DNA of 8,491 nt from Marinosulfonomonas sp. (GCA_015494385.1 WGBJ01000233.1:1-8491), one strand, 5' to 3'; positions 1 through 6,253 are shown, counted from the first letter of the stretch. Numbers and translations are program-made. The notes: generated by a model from the letters alone, not told the origin.

Positions 1-3
1 ACC

Positions 4-831
4 ATGGCATATCTACAACCAACCGAATTTGTAACCAAACTGGTCGATGCGGGCGCCGCCAAGGTGTTCATGTCCACCCGCGACACCCTGATCCGCGCCT
101 TTATGGCCGGTGCCATACTGGCGCTGGCAGCGGCCTTTGCCATCACCATAAACGTCAATACCGGCCAGCCGCTGGCGGGGGCTGTGCTGTTTCCGGTGGG
201 ATTTGTTCTGTTGTATTTGCTGGGGTTCGATTTGCTGACCGGTGTGTTCACCCTTGTGCCGCTGGCCCTGATGGACAAACGCCCGGGCGTGACCGTGGGC
301 GGGATGCTGCGCAACTGGGGGCTGGTGTTTACCGGAAACTTTGCCGGTGCCTTTACCGTGGCAGTGTTCATGGCGATCGTCTTTACCTACGGATTCACCA
401 CCGAGCCGAATATCATCGGCCAGAAAATCGGCCACATCGGCGAGGGGCGCACAGTTGGCTATGCCGAACATGGCGCGGGCGGTATGCTGACCCTGTTTAT
501 CCGTGGTGTGTTGTGTAACTGGATGGTGTCAACCGGTGTGGTCGCCGCCTTTATGTCCACACAGGTGACCGGTAAAATTCTGGCCATGTGGATGCCGATC
601 ATGCTGTTTTTCTACATGGGGTTCGAACATTCGGTGGTAAACATGTTCCTGTTCCCGATCGGGCTGATGCTGGGCGGTAATTTCACCTTTATGGATTATA
701 TGGTCTGGAATGAAATCCCGACAGTTCTGGGCAACATCGTCGGCGGGATCACATTCGTTGGCCTGACCCTGTATACCACCCACATCCGCACCGGCGCAAA
801 ACGCAACGCTGCCGCTGTGCCTGCCGAATAA
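4..831 (+). CDS. Formate/nitrite transporter (FNT/FocA-NirC family) channel
   Basis: A 275-residue integral membrane protein of the FNT family, which forms pentameric inner-membrane channels for small anions such as formate and nitrite. Six hydrophobic segments are visible. Family hallmarks are present: FDLLTGVFT (75-83) at the position of the gating loop of FocA, RNWGLVFTGNFAGA (103-116), the IRGVLCNWMV stretch (166-175), and GFEHSVVNMF (206-215) with the conserved pore histidine H209. Length agrees with the family (about 260-290). The ATG at 4 gives a normal N-terminus for the family (MAYLQPTEFV), but the upstream RBS lies outside the window. The downstream kinase/phosphatase on the same strand favours nitrite over formate as substrate, since related kinases lie in nitrate/nitrite assimilation clusters. 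That choice is inference; the family assignment is firm. Confidence 0.93.
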   Translation: MAYLQPTEFVTKLVDAGAAKVFMSTRDTLIRAFMAGAILALAAAFAITINVNTGQPLAGAVLFPVGFVLLYLLGFDLLTGVFTLVPLALMDKRPGVTVGGMLRNWGLVFTGNFAGAFTVAVFMAIVFTYGFTTEPNIIGQKIGHIGEGRTVGYAEHGAGGMLTLFIRGVLCNWMVSTGVVAAFMSTQVTGKILAMWMPIMLFFYMGFEHSVVNMFLFPIGLMLGGNFTFMDYMVWNEIPTVLGNIVGGITFVGLTLYTTHIRTGAKRNAAAVPAE

Positions 832-839
832 CCGGATAT

Positions 840-861
840 GCCCCGCCACATCCGGCGGGGC
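840..861 (+). terminator. GC-rich hairpin between the channel and kinase genes (weak terminator or attenuator)
   Basis: A perfect 8-bp stem, GCCCCGCC (840-847) with GGCGGGGC (854-861), closes a 6-base loop. Only GTTTA follows, so the U-tract is poor for an intrinsic terminator. It begins 9 bases after the channel stop codon and ends 7 bases before the TTG start of the next gene. It may terminate part of the transcripts, stabilise the 3' end of the channel mRNA, or hide the ribosome-binding region of the kinase gene. Confidence 0.55.
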
Positions 862-868
862 GTTTACC

Positions 869-2620
869 TTGCAACAAGAGCTAACCATATCCCTTGGACA
901 ATGTTCCGAAACAGGGCGCAAGGAAATCAATCAGGATTTCTTTGGCGCCCTGACCCCTGTTCAGCCTGCCCTGTCGCTGAAAGGCATTTCCGTGGTGATC
1001 GCCGACGGGATCAGTTCGTCCAAAGTCAGCCGTGTTGCCGCTGAAAGCGTGACCAAAAGCTTTCTGACCGATTACTACTGCACCCCGGAGACATGGACGG
1101 TAAAAACCTCGGCCCTGCGGGTGATCAGGGCGGCCAATTCGTGGCTGTTTGCCGATACCAAACGCAGCATCCATGCCCATGACATGGATCGCGGCTATGT
1201 CTGCACCTTTGCCGCACTTGTGCTGAAATCGCATATGGCACATCTGTTCCACATCGGCGACAGCCGGATTTACCGGCTGGAGGGCGACAGTCTGGAACAG
1301 TTGACCGAGGATCACCGCACCGTTGTTTCCAGCGCCCAAAGCTATCTGGCGCGTGCCATCGGTATGGCGCAAACGGTGGATGTGGATTACCGCGCCCTGC
1401 CGCTGAATGTGGGGGATGTGTTCGTGCTGGCCACGGATGGTGTGTATGAACACATCAGCCCCAAAACCGTCAGCCGCCTGATCCGTGACAACCCCGATGA
1501 TCCGGACAAGGCCGCGCACCTGATCGTCAAAGCGGCCTATGACAACGGCAGCGCCGATAACCTGACCGTGCAGATTGTGCGCATCGAGACACTGCCCGCG
1601 CGGGATGCAGGCGATATTGTGACCCGCTCCGAAACCCTGCCCGCCCCGCCACTGCTGGAGGCCGGACAGGAATTTGAAGGCTACCAAATCCTGCGCCCGC
1701 TGCATGCCAATCACCGCAGCCATATCTATCTGGTGCAGGACATGGAAACGGGGCAAAAGGCGGCGCTGAAAATCCCGTCAATTGACCTGCGCGAGGACAA
1801 ACAGGCATTAGCGCGCTTTATGATGGAGGACTGGATCGCACGGCGGATCAGCTCGGCCCATGTGCTGAAACCCGCACCGCAAATCCGGCCGCACAATTAT
1901 ATCTATACCGTCACCGAATATATCGAAGGGCAAACACTGGCCCAGTGGATGACCGACAATCCGAAATGCGATCTGGAAACCATGCGCGGGATTGTCGAAC
2001 AAATCGCCAAAGGCCTGCGTGCCCTGCACCGCAAGGAAATGCTGCATCAGGATTTGCGCCCCGAAAACATTATGATCGACACCAACGGCACCGTGAAAAT
2101 CATCGACTTTGGCGCGGTGCGGGTTGCCGGTGTTTCCGAAACCGGCCTGCCGGATCAGGGCAGCGATATTCCGGGCACGATGCAATATACCGCCCCCGAA
2201 TATTTCCTGAACGAGGCCCCCAGCAAAACCTCGGACTATTTTTCACTGGGGGTGATTGCCTATCAGATGCTCACCGGCAGGTTGCCTTACGGGGCGCAGG
2301 TTGCCAAAATCCGCAACCGCGCGCAGTTGCGCAAACTGCGCTATACCCCTACGTCCGCCCCCGACTGGCTGGATGCCGCCATGCAAAAGATGGTGCACCC
2401 TGACCCGTTCAAACGCTATTCGTCCCTGTCGGAATTCGTTGCGGATATCCGGCACCCGAACAAGGGGTTTGGAACCGGCAAAGCGACACCACTGGCCCAG
2501 CGCAATCCGGTTAAATTCTGGCAAGTTGTTGCAATGATCCTTGCACTTGCGGTTGTCGTACTGGCAGGCCGGATCGTTTCATTGCAAAACGCCGAAACTG
2601 TCAATCACAGGCCGCAATAG
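869..2620 (+). CDS. Bifunctional PP2C-type phosphatase / Ser-Thr protein kinase, tail-anchored
   Basis: A 583-residue fusion. The N-terminal PP2C domain (about 5-240) has NQD (21-23), IADG (44-47), HIGDSRIY (128-135), EDH (147-149), ATDG (188-191) and ADN (229-231). The metal ligands D46, D190 and D230 are therefore in place. A linker leads to a kinase domain (about 270-530) with K301, E320 as the likely helix-C glutamate, HQDLRPEN (393-400), DFG (413-415) and APE (442-444). One hydrophobic helix (about 550-572) near the C-terminus should anchor it in the inner membrane with both enzymes in the cytoplasm. The kinase nucleotide loop has no glycine and HRD is HQD. No ATG precedes the PP2C motifs in this frame, so TTG at 869 is the best start; a GGGG 8 bases upstream lies in the hairpin. 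A kinase of this type (PA1782) sits beside nirBD and nasA in Pseudomonas aeruginosa, suggesting nitrite/nitrate control here. Confidence 0.9.
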   Translation: MQQELTISLGQCSETGRKEINQDFFGALTPVQPALSLKGISVVIADGISSSKVSRVAAESVTKSFLTDYYCTPETWTVKTSALRVIRAANSWLFADTKRSIHAHDMDRGYVCTFAALVLKSHMAHLFHIGDSRIYRLEGDSLEQLTEDHRTVVSSAQSYLARAIGMAQTVDVDYRALPLNVGDVFVLATDGVYEHISPKTVSRLIRDNPDDPDKAAHLIVKAAYDNGSADNLTVQIVRIETLPARDAGDIVTRSETLPAPPLLEAGQEFEGYQILRPLHANHRSHIYLVQDMETGQKAALKIPSIDLREDKQALARFMMEDWIARRISSAHVLKPAPQIRPHNYIYTVTEYIEGQTLAQWMTDNPKCDLETMRGIVEQIAKGLRALHRKEMLHQDLRPENIMIDTNGTVKIIDFGAVRVAGVSETGLPDQGSDIPGTMQYTAPEYFLNEAPSKTSDYFSLGVIAYQMLTGRLPYGAQVAKIRNRAQLRKLRYTPTSAPDWLDAAMQKMVHPDPFKRYSSLSEFVADIRHPNKGFGTGKATPLAQRNPVKFWQVVAMILALAVVVLAGRIVSLQNAETVNHRPQ

Positions 2621-2624
2621 CCGA

Positions 2625-3464
2625 TCAATCCTCATCAACCACGACCTGCCTTTGTTCGCCCAGCCCGTCAATCCCCAGCGACACCACATCCCCATCCTTC
2701 AGGAAACGCGGCGGTTTTTGCCCCATGCCAACCCCCGGAGGGGTGCCGGTTGTAATAATATCGCCCGGATGCAAGGTGAAAAATCGGCTAAGATAGCTGA
2801 CCAGATGCGCCACACCATAAACCATTGTGGCGGTTGATCCGTCCTGCATCCGCTCGCCGTTCAGGTCCAGCCACATATGCAGGTTCTGCGGGTCCGGCAC
2901 CTGATCGGCGGTCACCAGATACGGGCCGGTGGGGCCAAAGCTGTCACAGCCCTTGCCCTTGCACCACTGCCCTTCCATTTCGATCTGAAAGGCGCGCTCG
3001 GAAACGTCGTTGATCACGCAATACCCCGCAATATGGTCCAGTGCGTCGCCCTCGTCCACATATTTGGCGGGTTTGCCAATCACCACACCCAGCTCAAGCT
3101 CCCAGTCGGTTTTTTGCGATCCACGCGGGATGATGATCGGATCATTGGGGCCGCTCATCGCGCTGGTGGCTTTCATAAACATCACGGGTTCGGATGGCAC
3201 CTGCATTCCGGCTTCGGCAGCGTGGTCCGAGTAATTCAGACCGATGCCGATGAATTTTCCAACCCCGCCCACACAAGGGCCAAAACGCGGCGTGCCATTG
3301 ACCAAAGGAAGGGTGGAAAGATCCAGCGCCTTCAATCTGTCCAGATCGGTCAGCACGTCCCCCGCAATATCCGCGACCACTCCCGACAGATCACGCAGGT
3401 CGCCATTTTCATCTATCGCGCCGGGCTTTTCCGCGCCAGCCGTGCCAAACCGAACAAGTTTCAT
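2625..3464 (-). CDS. Fumarylacetoacetate hydrolase (FAH) family enzyme
   Basis: A 279-residue cytoplasmic enzyme of the FAH superfamily, whose members cleave or hydrate 2-keto acids and acylpyruvates with a divalent metal. The core motifs are visible: GKFIGIGLNYSDHAAE (69-84), the metal-ligand pair E122 and E124 in WELELG, D153 in INDVSERAF, GCDSFGP (172-178), and TGTPPGVG (239-246). The MKLVRFG...EKPGAID N-terminus resembles proteins often auto-named ureidoglycolate lyase and also 2,4-diketo-3-deoxy-L-fuconate/rhamnonate hydrolases. The true substrate cannot be read from the sequence. ATG at 3464 is chosen over a TTG at 3491 because GGGAGAAG lies just upstream and the family begins MKL. The gene converges with the kinase gene, leaving 4 bp between stops. 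No sugar-acid or purine pathway gene is visible nearby. Confidence 0.92.
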   Translation of the reverse strand: MKLVRFGTAGAEKPGAIDENGDLRDLSGVVADIAGDVLTDLDRLKALDLSTLPLVNGTPRFGPCVGGVGKFIGIGLNYSDHAAEAGMQVPSEPVMFMKATSAMSGPNDPIIIPRGSQKTDWELELGVVIGKPAKYVDEGDALDHIAGYCVINDVSERAFQIEMEGQWCKGKGCDSFGPTGPYLVTADQVPDPQNLHMWLDLNGERMQDGSTATMVYGVAHLVSYLSRFFTLHPGDIITTGTPPGVGMGQKPPRFLKDGDVVSLGIDGLGEQRQVVVDED

Positions 3465-3475
3465 GCTCTTCTCCC
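3465..3475 (-). promoter_or_regulatory. Ribosome-binding site of the FAH-family gene
   Basis: On the minus strand CAGGGAGAAGAGC directly precedes the ATG at 3464, giving a GGGAG core about 7 bases from the start. This fixes the start and excludes the upstream in-frame TTG. Confidence 0.75.
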
Positions 3476-3484
3476 TGGATAATT

Positions 3485-3550
3485 TTGCCAACTATCACAC
3501 GGGATGCACGGTTGGTAAATCCGGTTCCATACGAAACCGGACAAATGTCC
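3485..3550. repeat. Cluster of three inverted repeats upstream of the FAH-family gene
   Basis: The 110-bp spacer 3465-3574 holds no gene but three dyads. TTGCCAAC (3485-3492) faces GTTGGTAA (3511-3518), 7 of 8 bases matching over an 18-bp spacer. CCGGTTCC (3521-3528) and GAAACCGG (3533-3540) form an 8-bp stem around 4 bases, with one wobble pair in the minus-strand RNA. GGACA/TGTCC (3539-3550) is a 12-bp near-palindrome that shares two bases with the second dyad. The second could be a transcript end for the protease gene, though no U-run follows it. The others look like protein-binding sites for control of the FAH-family gene. No regulator is identifiable. Confidence 0.45.
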
Positions 3551-3574
3551 GCTTTTTCGATTAAATCGGCAATT

Positions 3575-4705
3575 CTAATGCGTCTTGCCATTCAGGGCTT
3601 CAAGCCGCTCAAGATTGACAATCGAGGACAGCATCAGCCGGTCATGGGTCCAGCTTTGGGGGCGCTGGATTGCAATCGTCGCCCAGATCAAAAGCAAACC
3701 CAGCGGGACAATCAGCAGATGCGCCCAAGGTGCCTTTGCCGGTGTGGCTGCCGCCGTCAGCGCCGAGTCAACGCGCCGGTGCAACAGGTTCAGACGCGGG
3801 GGGAAAAGCCACGAGCGGTCAAACTGGACCAGTGAAACACGCGGCAAACTGATGGCCTGCGCAGGCTGGCGGCGCATCGTGTCTTCGCATACCCGCAGCA
3901 GACATTCACAATAGGCGCGGGCATCGACCCAGCGACGCTTGAGGATTTGCTGATCGCAACTAAGTTCGCGCAACTGTTCGATCTGGCGTTTCCAGAAATG
4001 GATCACCGGATTCCAGAAGAACAGCGATTTGAACAACTCGAACCCGATTTCCCATTCAACATCATGCTGGCGAAGGTGCTGGAATTCATGCGCAAGCGCG
4101 ATCCGCATGTCCTGCCTGCGCACCAGCATATTGGCCGGAATGACAATATAGCGCCGCCGAAAACCACGCGCGGAAAACGGCACAACGGATTGATCGGTCA
4201 GACGCAGATGAACATTGCCAAACCGCCGCCACGCAAAACTGCTGGCAATGATCCGGCGCAGTTTGAATGTGCCAAGCCCACAGCGCAAGACGCACAACAC
4301 GCTGCCGGTCAGCAGCAGGGCAACAATAATCTGGCTGATCCAGCCGGTCGGATTCAGCAGGTTGGTTTCCAGCGTTTCGCGCATCTCCAGCACCTGCTGC
4401 ATTTCACCCGCCTGCAACCCGATACGGCCATTCAGATATTGCGACAGCATGAAATCCGACAGATTAAACGTCAGCGCGTCAGGCAACATTCCGCCCGCCG
4501 CAAGCCGGTTGTATCCCAAGGCAATGAACGGACTGGCCAGAATCGCCAGAAAGATACCGTTCAGCAGCCTTAGCTTTGTCTGGTATGCATGTTTCATCCC
4601 GAACCTGTTCAGCAGAAACCGGATAAAAAGCCACAAGGAAAATGCCAGAACAAGCAGGATATTCACGTTGATATATGCCGTAAAAGCAGAGCTAATCTGT
4701 GTCAT
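3575..4705 (-). CDS. M56-family (BlaR1-like) membrane metalloprotease / signal transducer
   Basis: A 376-residue protein with BlaR1-type topology: membrane helices at about 10-33, 47-67, 121-142 and 326-346, and a large cytoplasmic loop between the third and fourth. The loop carries the zinc motif HEFQH (206-210) and a downstream RELSCD (246-251) whose E247 should be the third zinc ligand. In characterised relatives an external signal activates this protease, leading to loss of the partner repressor. The roughly 230-residue penicillin-binding sensor domain of BlaR1 is absent; only about 30 residues follow the last helix. The periplasmic loop (68-120) and short tail are the remaining candidates for sensing. 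Its start overlaps the repressor stop by 14 bases, with AAAGG upstream of the ATG, implying translational coupling. The trigger and target genes are unknown; a beta-lactam response is possible but unsupported. Confidence 0.88.
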   Translation of the reverse strand: MTQISSAFTAYINVNILLVLAFSLWLFIRFLLNRFGMKHAYQTKLRLLNGIFLAILASPFIALGYNRLAAGGMLPDALTFNLSDFMLSQYLNGRIGLQAGEMQQVLEMRETLETNLLNPTGWISQIIVALLLTGSVLCVLRCGLGTFKLRRIIASSFAWRRFGNVHLRLTDQSVVPFSARGFRRRYIVIPANMLVRRQDMRIALAHEFQHLRQHDVEWEIGFELFKSLFFWNPVIHFWKRQIEQLRELSCDQQILKRRWVDARAYCECLLRVCEDTMRRQPAQAISLPRVSLVQFDRSWLFPPRLNLLHRRVDSALTAAATPAKAPWAHLLIVPLGLLLIWATIAIQRPQSWTHDRLMLSSIVNLERLEALNGKTH

Positions 4706-5084
4706 TTTTCAACCTTTTCTCGATCAGCGCCCGAATTTCCTCTAGTGCCTCTTCGGTCAGGTTATAGTCGTCCACCAGCCGTGCAATCAGCATGGTCGGG
4801 GTGTCGTCGAACAGTTTTTCTGACAAGGCTTTCAAGGATCGCGATTGATAGGCGTCCTTGGCCAGCACGGGTTTATAAATATGGGTTTTCCCCTTTTTGG
4901 TGCTGGTTACGAATTCTTTTTGTTCCAAAATACGCAGAATGGTTGCAGCCGAGGTATAGGCAAGGTCGCGTTCGGGCGCCAATTGCCCCAACACGTCGCG
5001 CACGCTGCCCTGGCCCAACCGCCAAAGGTGGGTCATGAATTCCAGTTCAACCTCGGTCAAAAATTCTCGTTTATCTTTTTTCAT
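4692..5084 (-). CDS. BlaI/MecI/CopY-family transcriptional repressor
   Basis: A 130-residue winged-helix repressor of typical family length. The N-terminal DNA-binding part includes LTEVELEFMTHLWRLG (9-24), VRDVLGQL (28-35), the recognition-helix region YTSAATILRILEQKEFV (43-59) and the wing KKGKTHIYKPV (63-73). The C-terminal half (about 75-130) is the dimerisation part, where partner proteases cut in BlaI and MecI. ATG at 5084 is preferred over a TTG at 5153, which would add 23 residues lying across the probable promoter. A GGCGGAACGAG stretch precedes the ATG as a modest RBS. It is paired with the overlapping M56 protease gene and probably represses its own operon through the dyad just upstream. 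Function as a regulator is firm; the regulon is unknown. Confidence 0.92.
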   Translation of the reverse strand: MKKDKREFLTEVELEFMTHLWRLGQGSVRDVLGQLAPERDLAYTSAATILRILEQKEFVTSTKKGKTHIYKPVLAKDAYQSRSLKALSEKLFDDTPTMLIARLVDDYNLTEEALEEIRALIEKRLKNDTD

Positions 5085-5124
5085 GCTCGTTCCGCCGGAA
5101 GTGTTGGTATGCGCGCCCGTCCTG

Positions 5125-5153
5125 ACTAAATACGAAAGTCTTAGTTTTCCCAA
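5125..5153 (-). promoter_or_regulatory. Candidate promoter and BlaI-type operator upstream of the repressor gene
   Basis: On the minus strand TTGGGA (5148-5153) and TTTAGT (5125-5130) lie exactly 17 bases apart, each matching 4 of 6 bases of the sigma-70 boxes. This would start transcription about 35 bases before the repressor ATG. An inverted repeat, ACTAA (5125-5129) and TTAGT (5141-5145), covers the -10 box and spacer, so a bound repressor would block polymerase. A second, wider dyad AAATAC (5128-5133)/GTATTT (5154-5159) overlaps it. The site lacks the classic TACA...TGTA of BlaI/CopY operators, so its identity as their operator is inference. Confidence 0.45.
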
Positions 5154-5168
5154 GTATTTTCTGTCCGG

Positions 5169-5447
5169 TTACACTTTCCAAAAGCAGAATACCCCCCATG
5201 CGATGGCCAGTCCCAGCGGTGCCCAAAGCGGCATTCCAAACAGTCCAAGCCACGCCAGAAAGATATAGGCGGACCCCAGCAGGGATATAAACAAACGGTC
5301 CCCTCGCGTGGTGGTCAGGCCTAAAACCCCTTTGCGTTCGGCCCCGCCCGGATCGCGGATTTCGATCACGGTCAGAACCGCCATTGCCGAAAATATACCG
5401 ATGAAAAACAGTGCCGTAGGCCATGTCCATGCCATCCAGTTCAGCAT
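5169..5447 (-). CDS. glpU: Small DUF2160 membrane protein of a glycerol-type ABC importer
   Basis: A 92-residue, very hydrophobic protein with three likely membrane helices (about 7-29, 51-70 and 72-90) and a polar connector RDPGGAERKGVLGLTTTRGD (31-50). This is the pattern of the DUF2160 small membrane proteins, which accompany glycerol-type ABC importers in alphaproteobacteria. Their biochemical role is not established; an accessory or stabilising part of the importer is a reasonable guess. The ATG at 5447 overlaps the glpQ stop codon by one base (TGATG), with GGGAGGG five bases ahead, so translation is coupled. A GTG one codon upstream is an alternative start. It is the last gene of the operon in this window, and the expected binding-protein gene does not follow. 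Confidence 0.8.
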   Translation of the reverse strand: MLNWMAWTWPTALFFIGIFSAMAVLTVIEIRDPGGAERKGVLGLTTTRGDRLFISLLGSAYIFLAWLGLFGMPLWAPLGLAIAWGVFCFWKV

Positions 5448-6244
5448 CACACCCTCCCCAGGGCAAAGCCCTTGGCAATGTTGTTGCGCACGAACCAGAT
5501 CACGATCGCGCCGGGGATGATGGTCAGCGTTCCCGCTGCCGCCAGCAGGCCCAGTTCATACCCCGCGCTTGACGCCGTTTTGGTCATCGTTGCGGCAATC
5601 GGTTTGGCCGCAACCGCCGTCAGGGTTTTGGCCAGCAGCAATTCGACCCACGAGAACATAAAGCAGAAAAACGCCGCCACCCCCACGCCGGATCGAATCG
5701 TCGGCAAAAAGATCTGGACGAAAAACCGGGGGAAGGAATAGCCGTCCACATAGGCGGTTTCGTCCAGTTCCTTTGGCACACCGCTCATGAACCCTTCCAA
5801 AATCCACACTGCCAGCGGCACGTTGAACAACGTATGCGCCAACGCCACCGCAAGGTAAGTATCAAACAGCCCAACCGCCGAATACAGTTGGAAAAACGGC
5901 AGCGCGAAAACAGCGGCCGGGGCCATCCGGTTGGTCAGCAGCCAAAAGAACAACTGCTTGTCCCCCAAGAACCGATAGCGCGAAAACGCATAGGCGGCGG
6001 GCAGGGCCACCGTCAGGGAAATGACCGTATTGAGCGACACATAGGCAATCGAATTGAAATAGCCCCAATACCATGTCGGATCGGTAAAAATGGTGCGGTA
6101 ATTGTCAAAGGTCCATGTGCGCGGAAACAGCGAGAATTCAGACAGGATTTCGCCGGTTGTCTTGAAGCTCATAGCGACCAGCCAATAGATCGGCAGCATC
6201 AGGAACAGGATGTATAACAGCGGTATCAGGCTTCGTTTTTTCAT
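5447..6244 (-). CDS. glpQ: Glycerol-type ABC importer permease, second subunit
   Basis: A 265-residue inner-membrane permease of the carbohydrate-uptake type (MalG-like) with about six membrane helices. The EAA loop that contacts the ATPase is at about 159-181, ELDETAYVDGYSFPRFF followed by VQIFLP, with the conserved glycine of the DG pair. The C-terminus FVRNNIAKGFALGRV is typical of MalG-like subunits. Two adjacent ATG codons exist at 6247 and 6244; the second is chosen because AGGGGG ends five bases before it but only two before the first. The gene begins a few bases after the glpP stop and its own stop overlaps glpU. Assignment to glycerol rests on the operon layout (two ATPases, two permeases, DUF2160) and on remembered family similarity; another polyol is possible. 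Confidence 0.87.
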   Translation of the reverse strand: MKKRSLIPLLYILFLMLPIYWLVAMSFKTTGEILSEFSLFPRTWTFDNYRTIFTDPTWYWGYFNSIAYVSLNTVISLTVALPAAYAFSRYRFLGDKQLFFWLLTNRMAPAAVFALPFFQLYSAVGLFDTYLAVALAHTLFNVPLAVWILEGFMSGVPKELDETAYVDGYSFPRFFVQIFLPTIRSGVGVAAFFCFMFSWVELLLAKTLTAVAAKPIAATMTKTASSAGYELGLLAAAGTLTIIPGAIVIWFVRNNIAKGFALGRV

Positions 6245-6253
6245 CATTGCCCC

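Noticed and set aside
838..1044. ATG-started frame just after the channel gene as an alternative start for the kinase gene
   Set aside because: It is in a different reading frame from the PP2C domain, begins inside the hairpin region and ends after 68 codons.
881..1756. Long minus-strand open frame (291 codons) opposite the kinase/phosphatase gene
   Set aside because: It lies wholly antisense to a gene with clear PP2C motifs, its translation is low-complexity in His, Gly and Arg, and no family is recognisable. It reflects the GC-rich codon pattern.
2877..3482. Plus-strand open frame (201 codons) opposite the FAH-family gene
   Set aside because: Shadow frame of a well-conserved enzyme; no recognisable protein and no plausible start signal.
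3947..4573. Plus-strand open frame (208 codons) opposite the M56 protease gene
   Set aside because: Antisense to HEFQH-bearing coding sequence; the product is Gln/Arg/His-rich without domains or an RBS.
5085..5153. Extended repressor start at TTG 5153
   Set aside because: The added 23 residues are unlike BlaI N-termini and would be encoded by the likely promoter and operator; ATG 5084 has the family-typical start.
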